The notes under the pieces were generated by a model that was not told where the DNA came from, did not search any database, and worked only from the letters and a program-made list of their open reading frames with translations. 64,000 nt of DNA from Pseudomonadota bacterium (GTDB taxonomy: Bacteria > Pseudomonadota > Alphaproteobacteria > Acetobacterales > Acetobacteraceae): positions 1-64,000 of the forward strand of contig JAJZFA010000024.1 of the NCBI GenBank assembly GCA_021805565.1, written 5' to 3'. A program made the translations under genes and the position numbers. Positions 27,009 to 36,037 of the stretch are shown here, piece by piece. The stretch's first letter is position 1. Every line of letters begins with the position of its first letter.

Positions 27009-27745
27009 TTGCCCCCCATTCCGCCATGGTTCTGGCCGCCGGGCTGGCGACCCGCATGCGGCCACTGACCGATTCCACCGCCAAGCCGTTGCTGACGCTG
27101 GGCGGGCGCACATTGCTGGATCACGCACTGGATCATCTGGCATGTGCCGGCGTGACCACCGTCGCGGTTAATGCCCACTGGCAGGCGGACGCGGTCGCCG
27201 CCCATCTGGCGCACCGAAAACCGCCGCCGCGGACGGTCCTGTTGCGTGAGGACCATCTGCTGGAAACCGGCGGCGGCGTCCGGGCGGCGCTCGCGGTCCT
27301 CGGGACCGATCCATTCTTCGTCGTGAACGGCGACGCGTTCTGGCTGAACGGGCCGATCCCGGCCCTGCACCGGCTGGCGGCGGCATTCGGCGACGCGATC
27401 GATGGCGTGCTGCTGGTGCAGCGGACCGCGCATGTCCATGCCGATGTCGGCTACGGCGACTTCGCGCTGGACAAATGGGGCACCCCGCGCCGCCGGAACG
27501 AACGAGAGGTGGTGCCCTATATTTTTGCCGGGGTGCAACTGATCCACCCCCGCTTGCTGGCCGCCATGCCGGACGGCGCATTCAGCATGAACCGGGCATG
27601 GGACAGTGCGCTGGCGGCGGGACGGCTGCGCGCGGTCGTGCATGACGGTATCTGGTTCCATTTGTCCACGCCGCCCGATCTGGCGGAAGCCGAACAGATT
27701 TTGGAAGCGCGCGTGACCGGCGATGCGCGTTGGCCGTGGCGCTGA
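27005..27745 (+). CDS. murU: N-acetylmuramate-1-phosphate uridylyltransferase
   Basis: 246 aa from the ATG at 27005. Nucleotidyltransferase signature 'VLAAGLATRMRPLTDSTAKP' at the N-terminus, 'LLETGGGVRAAL' and the metal-binding 'FFVVNGDAFW' near residue 105. MurU converts MurNAc-1-phosphate to UDP-MurNAc, using the product of AmgK, so the pair forms a salvage branch feeding peptidoglycan synthesis. Other sugar-1-phosphate nucleotidyltransferases look similar; the amgK context decides the call. The last 16 bases overlap the start of addB. Confidence 0.87.
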   Translation: MIAPHSAMVLAAGLATRMRPLTDSTAKPLLTLGGRTLLDHALDHLACAGVTTVAVNAHWQADAVAAHLAHRKPPPRTVLLREDHLLETGGGVRAALAVLGTDPFFVVNGDAFWLNGPIPALHRLAAAFGDAIDGVLLVQRTAHVHADVGYGDFALDKWGTPRRRNEREVVPYIFAGVQLIHPRLLAAMPDGAFSMNRAWDSALAAGRLRAVVHDGIWFHLSTPPDLAEAEQILEARVTGDARWPWR

Positions 27746-30705
27746 ACCTTTTCGCCGTTCCGCCCGATGTGCCGTTCCTGGATGCCCTGGCGTCCGGCTG
27801 GCTCGCACGCTGCGACTCCCTGTCCGGGGCCGGCGACCCGCTGGCCGTCGGACGCGGGCTGATTTTACTGCCGACCCGCCGATCCGCCCGCGCCCTGGCC
27901 GAGGCGTTCCTGCGCGTCAACCTCGGCCGCCCGATGCTGTTGCCGCGCATCACCGCGCTGGGCGCGCTGGACGAGGCGCCGCTGGCCCTGGCCGGTGCGC
28001 TGGACCTGCCGCCCGCCGTCGCGCCGATGCAGCGTCTGGCGGTGTTGTCCAAGCTGATCCTGGCGATGCGCGGCAAGGGGGGCGCCCCACGCACCGCCGA
28101 CCGAGCCTGGCTGCTGGCGCGGGAACTCGCGTCGCTGATGGATGAGGCGGAGCGTGCCGGCATCGATCTTGCCACCCGGCTGCCGGATGCCGCCGATCCG
28201 GAATACGCCGCCCATTGGGCGCAAACGCTGGAATTCCTGCATATCGTCACAGGCATCTGGCCGGCCTGGCTGGCCGAAAACGGTGTCATGAACCCGGCCG
28301 AACGGCAGGTGGCGCTGCTGCGGGCACAGGCCCGGGCGTGGGAGAACGATCCGCCAGAGTATCCGGTGCTGATCGCCGGGACCACCGCCGGTATCCCGGC
28401 CGTCGCCCATCTTCTTGGCGTCGTCGCCCGCCAGCCGTGCGGACAAGTGGTGCTGCCGCGGTTGGACCTGGACATGGACGACGATGCCTGGGCCGGACTG
28501 GAAGCGTCTCACGCCCAGGCCGGACTGGTTCGGCTGCTGACCGGACTGGGCGCAACGCGCGGCGACGTACGGCGGTGGGACAGCCCCACCGAACCGGCAA
28601 TACCGCCATCCAGATTCGGCGTGCTGTCGCGGACACTGTTGCCCGCCGGGGCGCTGCACGACTGGATGGACCGTCAGCCGGTCCCGCTGGACGGCCTGTC
28701 CCGCCTGAAAGCGGCCGATCAGCAGCACGAAGCCCGGGCGATCGCGCTGACGCTGCGGGAAGCACTGGAAACCCCCGGCGCCCGCGCGGCGCTGGTAACC
28801 CCGGATCGCGATCTGGCGGGCCGGGTGGCGGCGGAACTGCTGCGGTTCGGCATCGTCGCCGACGACAGCGCTGGCGAGAAACTGGCCGACTCGCCGCCCG
28901 CTGTGTTTCTGCGCCTGCTGCTACGCGCCATCGCCGGGGAACTGGCGCCGGTTGCCCTGCTGGCCCTGCTGAAGCACCCACTGGCCGGTGCCGGCCTGAA
29001 TCCCGCCGCCTGCCGCGATGCCGCGCGGAGGCTGGAAAAAGCCTGTCTGCGAGGTCCGCGGCCTGCCCACGGCATCGCCGGCCTGCGGATCGCGGCGGAA
29101 CGCGATGCGCCCTCGATCGCATTTCTGGCGCGTTTGGAGACGTGTCTGGCCCCCGCGCTGCGCTTCGATTCGGCAATGGAGATCGCCCCCGCCACCGCGC
29201 TTGCCGCGGTCATCGATGCCGCCGAACGTCTGGCCGCCACCGATGACGCCGCCGGACCCGTCCGGCTTTGGGCGGGCGAGGAAGGCGAGGCGCTGGCCAC
29301 CAGCCTCGCCGAATTGCAGGACGCGGCGACGGTCATGCCCGACCTGCGGCGCGGCGACCTGCCGGGGCTGCTGGATGCGGTGCTGGAAGGGTCCGTCGTA
29401 CGCAGCCGCCGGGCGCTGCGCGGGCGCGGCGGTGCCGAACATCCGCGGATTTTCATCTGGGGTCTGCTGGAAGCCAGGCTGCAATCGGCGGATCTGATGA
29501 TCCTCGGCGGCCTCGCGGAAACGGTCTGGCCACCGGCGGCGGAATCAGGCCCGTGGCTGTCGCGCCCAATGCGCACCCGGATCGGCCTGCCGACGCCCGA
29601 GGAAGCCGTCGGTCAGGCGGCGCACGATTATCTCGCCGCCTGCTGTTCCGCGCCGCGCATCGTGCTGTCCTGCCCCGAACGCCGCGACAATGCGCCTGCC
29701 GTCCCCGCGCGCTGGCTCGCCCGCCTGGACATGTTTCTGCAAGGACGGGATCAGGCCCTGCCGCAGCACCCATCCGTGGCGCGGGCACGCGGACTGGATC
29801 TGCCCGGCGGACCGCCGAAGCCGTTGAAGGCGCCACGCCCCTGCCCGCCGGTCAATCTGCGCCCCCGCGCCCTGAGTGTCACCGCCATCGAAACCTGGCT
29901 GCGCGACCCGTATGCCATTCACGCCCGCCATATCCTGAAACTAGCCGCGCTGAAGCCGCTGGATGAGGAAACCGACGCCTCGGATTATGGCACCCTGGTG
30001 CATGATGGGATGCGCCGGTTCCTGGAGAAACACGGCGCCGCATGGCCGCCGGATGCGGCGCTGGAAATGCGGCTGGCAATGGCGCGGGCGCTGGCGGAGC
30101 AGCGGCTGCGGCAGGCTCTGCAAACCTGGTGGGCACCGCGGCTGGACCGCATCGCCGGCTGGGTCGCCGCGACCGAGACAACCCGCCGGGACCAGCGTCC
30201 GCCGATTGAGATCGCGCCAGAGGTTCCAGGCGCGATCGACCTTTTCCGCCCCGGCGGCCGGTTTCGCCTGACCGGCCGGGCCGACCGGATCGAACGGTAT
30301 AACGACGGATCCCTGGCGATTTTGGACTACAAGACCGGTAGCCCCCCCGGCCAGACCGACGCCGATACCGGCCGAGCACCGCAACTGCTGCTGGAAGCGG
30401 CGATGGCGGCGCTGGCCGGATTTGGACCTGGTCTGGCGGGTTCGGCGTCGGCGCTGGTGTACTGGCACCTGACCGGCGGCATGGATCCAGGTTCGGAAAA
30501 GCCGCTGTTCAAGGACAAGCCCGGCGACATTCCGCCCGCCGCCGCCGCCGCCCTGTCCCGGCTGTGCGAGTTGATCGACACGTTCGACGATCCGGCACGC
30601 GCCTATTTGTCGCACCCCAATCCAAGCCTTGCCCCCAGGTTTTCGGAGTACGGGCAGCTCGCGCGGGTGGCGGAATGGTCCGCCGCGGGGGGCGCCGATG
30701 AGTGA
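27730..30705 (+). CDS. addB: Double-strand break repair protein AddB
   Basis: 991 aa, full length for the alphaproteobacterial AddB type. Opens with 'GLILLPTRRSARALAEAFL'. The C-terminal RecB-like nuclease has 'RADRIERYNDGSLAILDYKT', holding the conserved Asp and Lys. The listed start is a TTG; a GTG two codons later is an alternative, and both overlap murU. AddB is the helicase-like, nuclease-bearing partner of AddA in the enzyme that resects double-strand ends for RecA. The ATG of addA lies eight bases inside its 3' end, consistent with fixed stoichiometry. Confidence 0.93.
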   Translation: MAVALNLFAVPPDVPFLDALASGWLARCDSLSGAGDPLAVGRGLILLPTRRSARALAEAFLRVNLGRPMLLPRITALGALDEAPLALAGALDLPPAVAPMQRLAVLSKLILAMRGKGGAPRTADRAWLLARELASLMDEAERAGIDLATRLPDAADPEYAAHWAQTLEFLHIVTGIWPAWLAENGVMNPAERQVALLRAQARAWENDPPEYPVLIAGTTAGIPAVAHLLGVVARQPCGQVVLPRLDLDMDDDAWAGLEASHAQAGLVRLLTGLGATRGDVRRWDSPTEPAIPPSRFGVLSRTLLPAGALHDWMDRQPVPLDGLSRLKAADQQHEARAIALTLREALETPGARAALVTPDRDLAGRVAAELLRFGIVADDSAGEKLADSPPAVFLRLLLRAIAGELAPVALLALLKHPLAGAGLNPAACRDAARRLEKACLRGPRPAHGIAGLRIAAERDAPSIAFLARLETCLAPALRFDSAMEIAPATALAAVIDAAERLAATDDAAGPVRLWAGEEGEALATSLAELQDAATVMPDLRRGDLPGLLDAVLEGSVVRSRRALRGRGGAEHPRIFIWGLLEARLQSADLMILGGLAETVWPPAAESGPWLSRPMRTRIGLPTPEEAVGQAAHDYLAACCSAPRIVLSCPERRDNAPAVPARWLARLDMFLQGRDQALPQHPSVARARGLDLPGGPPKPLKAPRPCPPVNLRPRALSVTAIETWLRDPYAIHARHILKLAALKPLDEETDASDYGTLVHDGMRRFLEKHGAAWPPDAALEMRLAMARALAEQRLRQALQTWWAPRLDRIAGWVAATETTRRDQRPPIEIAPEVPGAIDLFRPGGRFRLTGRADRIERYNDGSLAILDYKTGSPPGQTDADTGRAPQLLLEAAMAALAGFGPGLAGSASALVYWHLTGGMDPGSEKPLFKDKPGDIPPAAAAALSRLCELIDTFDDPARAYLSHPNPSLAPRFSEYGQLARVAEWSAAGGADE

Positions 30706-33700
30706 ATCCGCCTCTACCGGAACCGCCCGCCAGCGCGCCAACCGCGCCCAGCGTATCGCGTCCGATCCAGCGGTGTCGGCATTCGTCGCCGCCTCGGCAG
30801 GGTCTGGCAAGACCAAGTTGCTGACCGACCGGCTGCTGCGGCTAATGCTGGCCGGCGCCGAACCGGAGCGTATCCAGTGCCTGACCTTCACCAAGGCGGC
30901 GGCGGCGGAAATGGCACTGCGGCTGCAAGCGACCCTGGGCCGCTGGGTGACGATGCCGGCAGGCAGGCTGGCGGACGAGTTAACGCGGCTTCAGGTCGAA
31001 CCCACCGAATCCGCCAGCAGGACCGCGCGTGCCCTGTTCGCCCGCGTCCTGGATCTGCCCGGCGGCATGCGTATCGGTACCATTCACGCCTTCAGCCAGT
31101 CGTTGCTGCGCCGCTTCCCGCTGGAAGCCGCGATTTCCCCGCATTTTCAGTTGGTGGACGACCGCGACGCCAGCGATGCGATGACCGAAGCCAGGGAAGA
31201 CATGCTGGCCAATGCCGGCGCACCGGGCATGGCCAGGGCGGTGCGGATCGTGGCTGGCCTGACCGGGGCCGGCGGTTTCGGCGACCTGGTCAAGACATTG
31301 CAGTCGGATCGCAATCGCTTGCGGCAGGCCATGCAACGCGGCGACGGCCTGGAACGTGCGCAACGCCGGGTGCTGGGCGCGACCGAGGCGGACGAGGATA
31401 CGCTGATGGACCGGGCGGTTGCATGGCTTGGCGAGGACGCCTTGCGGCATGCCGCCCTGACCGTCCGCGCCGGTGGTACGCCGGCCGCCGCGGTACGAGC
31501 CGGCCATATTCTGGACTGGCTCGGTCTGGCGCCCGGACAGCGGCGCGAAAATTGGCCGCAATGGTGCCGATACTTCGTCAAGACCGATGGCGAAGCATTT
31601 TTATCCAAGACCTGGGTGAACGCGAAACTCCAGGCGCAGCATCCCGGCGTTGCCGATCGCTTCCTCGAAGAAGCCAGTCGTATTCTGAACATCGAGGATG
31701 CCCGCAACGCGATCCGCACCGCCGAAGCGTCGGCCGCGCTGATGATGCTGGCCGGCCCGGTACTGGCGGGATATGCCCAGCGGAAGGACCAGGCCGGGCT
31801 GCTGGACTACAACGACCTGATCGACCGCACCGGCGATCTGTTGCGCGACCCTGGCGCGGCCTGGGTGCTCTACAAGCTGGATGGCGGCCTGGATCACCTG
31901 CTGCTGGACGAAGTGCAGGACACCGCCCCGCGGCAATGGCAGATCGCCCACCGGCTGACCGAGGAATTTTTCGCCGGCCAGACCGCGCGCGACCGCGTAC
32001 GGACGGTCTTCGCGGTCGGCGACCGCAAGCAATCGATCTACTCCTTCCAGGGCGCCGACGCGTCGGAATTCGATCGCGCCCACGGCCAGTTGAGCGGCCG
32101 GGTGCGCGCGGGTGGGCGGATTTTCGAAAATGTCGGGCTGGACGTGTCGTTCCGGTCCACCGGGCCGGTTCTGTCGCTGGTGGATTCGGTGTTCGCCGAT
32201 CCGCTCGCGCGGCCGGGCGTGGTGGCGGATGGAGAGACCCTGACCCATTTCGCCGATCGGGCCGGCCACGCCGGAGTGGTGGAAATCTGGCCGCTGACGC
32301 CGGCCCCGGACGTGACGCCCCCCGTCCCCTGGACGGTGCCCGACCGCAATCAGCCGCACGTGTCCGCCCAGGAGGTACTCGCCGGAACATTGGCCGGCTG
32401 GATCCAGGCCCACACCGATGGCTCCGTGGAACTTGAGAGCAAAGGCCGTCCGCTGACCCCCGGCGACGTACTGATCCTGGTGCGACGGCGCGGCCCGTTC
32501 GCCAGGGCCTTGGTCCGGGCTCTCAAAACGAAGGGTGTGCCGGTGGCGGGCCTCGACCGTCTGGTGCTGACCGATCAGCCGGCGGTGCAGGACCTGATGG
32601 CGCTGGCCGATGCGCTGCTGCTGCCGTCCGACGACCTGACCTTCGGCTGTCTGCTGACCAGCCCGTTGGGCGGCCTGAGCGATGACGATATGATGGACCT
32701 CGCGATCGGCCGCGACGGATCGTTGTGGGACGAGCTGCGCGACCGGGCCGCCGAACGCCCGGTCTGGCGCCGCGCCACCGATTTCTTCGGCCAACTGCTC
32801 GGGCGCGTCGATTATGTCTCGCCTTACGCCCTGTTCGCCGAGGCGTTGGGTCCGCTAGGCGGCCGGGCGCGGCTGTTCGCCCGCCTGGGGCCGGAGGCGG
32901 CGGAGCCGGTGGACGAACTGCTGAACGCCGCGCTGACCTATGCCGGCCGCCATCCACCATCGATGCAGGGGTTTCTGCAATGGCTGCGCCGGTCGGGCGC
33001 GGAGGTGAAGCGCGAACCGGAGGCGGCCGGCAATCTGGTGCGGATCATGACCGTGCATGGCGCGAAGGGATTGCAGGCTCCGCTGGTGATCGTTCCCGAC
33101 ACCGCCGCCCTGCCCATGGACGATGCGGGCGTGATCTGGGCGTTGGATGACACAACCGGGGCCGAGGTACCGCTGTGGGAACCAAGCAAGGCGTTCCGGT
33201 GTTCGGCGCTGGCGCGGCTGCGGGCCGAAGCCCGTCAACGGCAGATGGAGGAACACAATCGCCTGCTGTACGTCGCCCTGACCCGAGCGGAGGACCGGTT
33301 GTTGATTTGCGGCTGGCAGGGGCGGAATAAGATCAAGGACGAATGCTGGCACAGCCTGGTTTGGCGCGGGTTCGAGGCATTATCGCCGGAACGCGAGCCG
33401 TTCGGGCTTTGGGACGGCGACGCGATGTTCCTGCGCGCCGGACAGACCGTGCCGGCGGAGATCGCGGATCGCATGGCACCGGCGGAGATGGCGGGAACGA
33501 TGCCCGCATGGATCGGATCGGCGCCCGGATGGCGTGCCGCCCCACCGCCGCCCGAACCGGCGAGGCCGATGCCGCTGGCGCCGAGCCGACCGGAGGGATC
33601 GGATTTGGGGTCTGTGCCGGCGGCGGACTCGCCGCTGGCGGACCGCGATGCCGGCGGCAACCGGTTCCGCCGGGGACAGTCGATTCATGCGCTGTTACAG

Positions 33701-34174
33701 CATCTGCCGGAACTGCCGGTCGCGGCGCGCCGAGATTCGGCGGTGCGGTTTCTGGACAGGCCCGGCAATGGCTTGCCGGCGGGCGAAGCCGGACGGATCG
33801 CCGATGAAGTGCTGGCCGTCATGGCGCATCCAGATTTGATGCCGCTGTTCGGCCCAGACAGCCGCGCGGAAGTGCCGCTGACCGGCGTAGTGGGCGATTC
33901 GGCGATCGGCGGGCTGGTTGACCGGCTGGCGGTGTTGCCCGATCGGGTGCTGGTCGCGGATTTCAAGACCAACAGGCGACCGCCCGTCCGGATGCAAGAC
34001 ACACCGATTCTGTATCTGCGGCAGATGGCCTCGTACCGGGCGGTGCTGCGAGCGATTTTCCCCGGCCGGCGTGTGGAGTGCGCTTTGATTTGGACTCGCG
34101 AGGCCCGCGTGACGATACTACCGGACGAGATGCTCGATCCGCACGAGCCCGGACATGCACCGCACGCGGCTTGA
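30698..34174 (+). CDS. addA: Double-strand break repair helicase AddA
   Basis: 1158 aa from the ATG at 30698 ('MSESASTGTARQRANRAQ'); the ORF-track start 23 codons earlier lies within addB. UvrD/RecB-type helicase: Walker A 'AASAGSGKTKLLTDRLL' (about 35), 'CLTFTKAAAAEM', Walker B 'LLLDEVQDTAPRQW', 'VGDRKQSIYSFQGAD' and late motif 'VMTVHGAKGLQAPLV' type sequence. The C-terminal nuclease domain has 'LVADFKTNRRPP'. AddA moves 3'-5' and with AddB does the job of RecBCD. It is followed 56 bases later by trxA, a conserved neighbour. Confidence 0.95.
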   Translation: MSESASTGTARQRANRAQRIASDPAVSAFVAASAGSGKTKLLTDRLLRLMLAGAEPERIQCLTFTKAAAAEMALRLQATLGRWVTMPAGRLADELTRLQVEPTESASRTARALFARVLDLPGGMRIGTIHAFSQSLLRRFPLEAAISPHFQLVDDRDASDAMTEAREDMLANAGAPGMARAVRIVAGLTGAGGFGDLVKTLQSDRNRLRQAMQRGDGLERAQRRVLGATEADEDTLMDRAVAWLGEDALRHAALTVRAGGTPAAAVRAGHILDWLGLAPGQRRENWPQWCRYFVKTDGEAFLSKTWVNAKLQAQHPGVADRFLEEASRILNIEDARNAIRTAEASAALMMLAGPVLAGYAQRKDQAGLLDYNDLIDRTGDLLRDPGAAWVLYKLDGGLDHLLLDEVQDTAPRQWQIAHRLTEEFFAGQTARDRVRTVFAVGDRKQSIYSFQGADASEFDRAHGQLSGRVRAGGRIFENVGLDVSFRSTGPVLSLVDSVFADPLARPGVVADGETLTHFADRAGHAGVVEIWPLTPAPDVTPPVPWTVPDRNQPHVSAQEVLAGTLAGWIQAHTDGSVELESKGRPLTPGDVLILVRRRGPFARALVRALKTKGVPVAGLDRLVLTDQPAVQDLMALADALLLPSDDLTFGCLLTSPLGGLSDDDMMDLAIGRDGSLWDELRDRAAERPVWRRATDFFGQLLGRVDYVSPYALFAEALGPLGGRARLFARLGPEAAEPVDELLNAALTYAGRHPPSMQGFLQWLRRSGAEVKREPEAAGNLVRIMTVHGAKGLQAPLVIVPDTAALPMDDAGVIWALDDTTGAEVPLWEPSKAFRCSALARLRAEARQRQMEEHNRLLYVALTRAEDRLLICGWQGRNKIKDECWHSLVWRGFEALSPEREPFGLWDGDAMFLRAGQTVPAEIADRMAPAEMAGTMPAWIGSAPGWRAAPPPPEPARPMPLAPSRPEGSDLGSVPAADSPLADRDAGGNRFRRGQSIHALLQHLPELPVAARRDSAVRFLDRPGNGLPAGEAGRIADEVLAVMAHPDLMPLFGPDSRAEVPLTGVVGDSAIGGLVDRLAVLPDRVLVADFKTNRRPPVRMQDTPILYLRQMASYRAVLRAIFPGRRVECALIWTREARVTILPDEMLDPHEPGHAPHAA

Positions 34175-34230
34175 CCGAGGAGACCGGCGGACCCACTTTC
34201 GCGCTAATACAACAATGAGGATTCCGGACG

Positions 34231-34563
34231 ATGAGTGCCAATACAGTTCCCGTGACGGATAAAAGCTTCGCCACCGACGTGGTGGAAGCCAGCAAAACCG
34301 GTCCGGTGCTGGTCGATTTCTGGGCGGAGTGGTGCGGACCCTGCAAAATGATCGGGCCGGCGCTGGAGGAACTGGCGGGTGAGTTCGCCGGCAAACTGAC
34401 AGTGGCGAAAGTGGATATCGACAATAACCCGATGTCGCCGAACCAGTTCGCGGTGCGGGGCATTCCAACGCTGATTCTGTTCAAGGACGGCAAGCCCGCC
34501 GCTACCCAGGTGGGCGCGCTGCCCAAGAGCAAGCTGAAGGACTGGATCGCCGGCAATTTGTAA
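34231..34563 (+). CDS. trxA: Thioredoxin
   Basis: 110 aa. Active site '[17 protein letters not shown]' around residues 32-48 with the WCGPCK redox pair, cis-Pro in '[13 protein letters not shown]' near residue 80, and a C-terminal amphipathic helix. General cytoplasmic disulfide reductant used by ribonucleotide reductase and others. An ATGAGGA stretch lies about ten bases before the ATG. Position after addA is typical for alphaproteobacteria. Confidence 0.96.
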   Translation: MSANTVPVTDKSFATDVVEASKTGPVLVDFWAEWCGPCKMIGPALEELAGEFAGKLTVAKVDIDNNPMSPNQFAVRGIPTLILFKDGKPAATQVGALPKSKLKDWIAGNL

Positions 34564-34581
34564 TCGCGGGCAACGGTCTTG

Positions 34582-34612
34582 CCCCGGCGCCGGGCAACCA
34601 GTGCCGGGGTTT
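34582..34612 (+). terminator. Possible intrinsic terminator after trxA
   Basis: Seven-base arms CCCCGGC/GCCGGGG are separated by 14 bases and followed by a short TTT run, just downstream of trxA. An alternative, shorter hairpin (TTGCCC/GGGCAA) overlaps it. The T tract is weak, so this is tentative. The next gene is convergent. Confidence 0.4.
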
Positions 34613-34632
34613 CATTGTACGACGGGGTTTTT

Positions 34633-34890
34633 CTAGATCGAACGGCGACCGGCAATGGCGTGATACAGAAACAGCACCACGACCGAACCGGCCACTGCCA
34701 CGACAACGCTATACAGATTAAAGCCGGTAACCGGTTCGGCGCCGAAGAAGGTGAACAAAAACCCACCGACGAAGGCGCCTACGATGCCAAGAACAATGTC
34801 GAGAATCAGACCCTCACCGCTTTTGTTGACAATTTTGCTAGCAATGAAGCCGGCAACGAGACCCAGAACAAGCCAGGCGATAATGGACAT
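34633..34890 (-). CDS. GlsB/YeaQ/YmgE-type small membrane protein
   Basis: 85 aa from the ATG at 34890 (AAGGAAC ten bases upstream); the ORF-track start adds 22 unconserved residues. Three hydrophobic helices; 'WLVLGLVAGFIASKIV' and 'ILDIVLGIVGAFVGGFLF' are the Gly-rich signature of the transglycosylase-associated/GlsB family. Members are stress-induced inner-membrane proteins of unknown mechanism. The next gene upstream on the same strand encodes another tiny membrane protein, 13 bases away, so they form a pair. Confidence 0.88.
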   Translation of the reverse strand: MSIIAWLVLGLVAGFIASKIVNKSGEGLILDIVLGIVGAFVGGFLFTFFGAEPVTGFNLYSVVVAVAGSVVVLFLYHAIAGRRSI

Positions 34891-34903
34891 GACGACAGGT
34901 TCC

Positions 34904-35143
34904 TTAAGTTGACGATGTTCGGGACGGGATGACGGCTGCCAGGGCGTAGGCGACACCTCCGGCTACCAACAACGAAATAAGCGGCTGTTGACGGACGTGT
35001 TGCGACACGGATGTGCGGGCTTCGCGAGCTTGAATCGTGGCCCCGTCATATGCGCCGCGCGCGTCGGCGGCGACCTGACGCAGTGTGTCCTCGACAATGA
35101 GCGCCGCCAACGCCAGCGTAACCAAACCCAGCAGTGCTTTCAC
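34904..35143 (-). CDS. Small two-helix membrane protein, YqjD/ElaB-like
   Basis: 79 aa from a GTG with a strong GAGGAGA site nine bases upstream. An N-terminal hydrophobic helix ('LLGLVTLALAALIVED'), a charged middle and a C-terminal helix 'RQQPLISLLVAGGVAYALAA'. The C-terminal half resembles the membrane anchor of DUF883/YqjD proteins ('RxxPxxSxxxAxGxGxxLG' style), which bind ribosomes in enteric bacteria; the family assignment is weak. It precedes the GlsB-like gene and probably shares its promoter. Confidence 0.6.
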   Translation of the reverse strand: MKALLGLVTLALAALIVEDTLRQVAADARGAYDGATIQAREARTSVSQHVRQQPLISLLVAGGVAYALAAVIPSRTSST

Positions 35144-35202
35144 GCGATACGTTCTCCTCGGTTAACGGTTACGCAAATGCGGCCGCGGACAAGCGACGGT
35201 GT

Positions 35203-35218
35203 AGAAATCTGAATTTCT
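35203..35218. promoter_or_regulatory. Inverted repeat upstream of the small membrane-protein pair
   Basis: AGAAAT-CTGA-ATTTCT, perfect six-base arms and a four-base spacer, about 60 bases upstream of the GTG at 35143. Placement suggests an operator or a hairpin in the leader. The binding protein is unknown. Confidence 0.35.
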
Positions 35219-35341
35219 CGCACAGCCGATTGGGCGTCGTACGCGGCACGTTCGATCCGGTTGTTATCCATGGCCATACCATTCGCCGATCGCGAAATCG
35301 CTGACGGTATAATGCCGAGCGACGGGATGGGTTTGCCCCTG

Positions 35342-35359
35342 ACTGAAAAATATTTCAGT
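35342..35359. promoter_or_regulatory. Second palindrome, ACTGAAA-AATA-TTTCAGT
   Basis: Perfect seven-base arms around a four-base spacer in a strongly A/T-rich patch, about 140 bases from the first palindrome. Both share a GAAA/TTTC core. It may be an operator; no regulator is suggested by neighbouring genes. Confidence 0.35.
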
Positions 35360-35449
35360 TTCCGGTAACGTTTGCAAAAGCACGGAGGGGCTTGACCGAG
35401 TAACCGCATAGTTGGCGGCGACATATGTAAAATGCCAAATTGGACTGTA

Positions 35450-35880
35450 TAATCTGACCGGTCTGCCCGATCCGCCGCGCGGCGCAGGCGAGCGCGACGA
35501 AACCGTTCCCCCTCTCATTCAGACGCGGCGACCAGTCGGGCAGCGTTCCGGCCCCCCGGCTGACTTGGGATAACGGTTTCAGGATATCGGCAGGGGACTT
35601 CCGGAAATGACCGGTCCCCACCTCACGGGCCGGACCCAAACCGCGAAAGGAACCGGACACCGGATTTGCGCTGGAAGGCGACCCGGCAGCGTGACCGGCG
35701 TGCCGCCGTGTTGCCCTTAATGCAGCTTTTCGACGAACACCTTGACCTTGCCGCCGCAGGCCAGGCCAACCTCCCAGGCGCGTTCGTGACTGACGCCGAA
35801 ATCCAGCAATTGCGGCGTGCCGCTGTCGATGGTTTGCATCGCCGCGTCGGCGACGGCGCCCTCGATGCAGCCGCCGGACA
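35450..35880. repeat. Left arm of an imperfect inverted repeat (xdhC-dnaE2 junction)
   Basis: Read on the minus strand, this arm aligns with 45866-46212 read on the plus strand. Over the 78 bases starting at the 'GCIEGAV' codons of xdhC there are five differences; over a 37-base block at the dnaE2 C-terminus there are six; further shared blocks include a 16-base identical run. The right arm lacks the last part of xdhC. This arm contains the 3' half of intact xdhC plus the dnaE2 remnant. Confidence 0.8.
35454..35610 (+). pseudogene. Remnant of a dnaE2 C-terminus
   Basis: Translating the plus strand gives 'LTGLPDPPRGAGERDE', which matches '[16 protein letters not shown]' near the end of the intact DnaE2 in this window. 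After a frameshift, 'GFRISAGDFRK' then stop matches the DnaE2 tail '[10 protein letters not shown]'. Only the last 50 codons or so are recognisable and nothing upstream resembles polymerase. It is convergent with intact xdhC, the mirror of the arrangement at 46 kb. Confidence 0.72.
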
Positions 35881-36037
35881 CAGATCCCGCCATGCGGCCG
35901 GATTTGGTCACCGCCATCTGGCTGCCGGCCGGGCGGGGGGAACTGCCCCAGGTTTCGGTGACGGTGGCGATGGCCACCTGTTCGCCGGCGGCGCGCCAGG
36001 CGGCAGCGGTGGATAGAATGTCCTCGATTTCGCTCAT
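35717..36037 (-). CDS. XdhC/CoxI family protein, N-terminal domain only
   Basis: 106 aa. The XdhC_CoxI domain is complete: 'VAIATVTETWGSSPRPAG', 'GRMAGSVSGGCIEGAV' and 'GLACGGKVKVFVEKL'. The C-terminal Rossmann domain found in full-length XdhC is absent; single-domain versions do occur beside coxE. XdhC binds sulfurated molybdenum cofactor and inserts it into xanthine dehydrogenase-family enzymes. The start overlaps the coxE stop by ATGA. A truncated second copy of this gene is at 45867-45965. Confidence 0.88.
   Translation of the reverse strand: MSEIEDILSTAAAWRAAGEQVAIATVTETWGSSPRPAGSQMAVTKSGRMAGSVSGGCIEGAVADAAMQTIDSGTPQLLDFGVSHERAWEVGLACGGKVKVFVEKLH

Larger units (their letters stand above)
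35144..35453. other. Intergenic region with A/T-rich palindromes, no gene recognised
   Basis: About 310 bases between the 79-aa gene and the dnaE2 remnant. It is less GC-rich than its surroundings and holds two short palindromes, listed separately. ORFs here look like shadows without recognisable domains. It should contain the promoter of the small stress-type pair on the minus strand; I looked for a GGAAC/CGTT sigma-EcfG promoter and did not find a convincing one. Confidence 0.5.
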
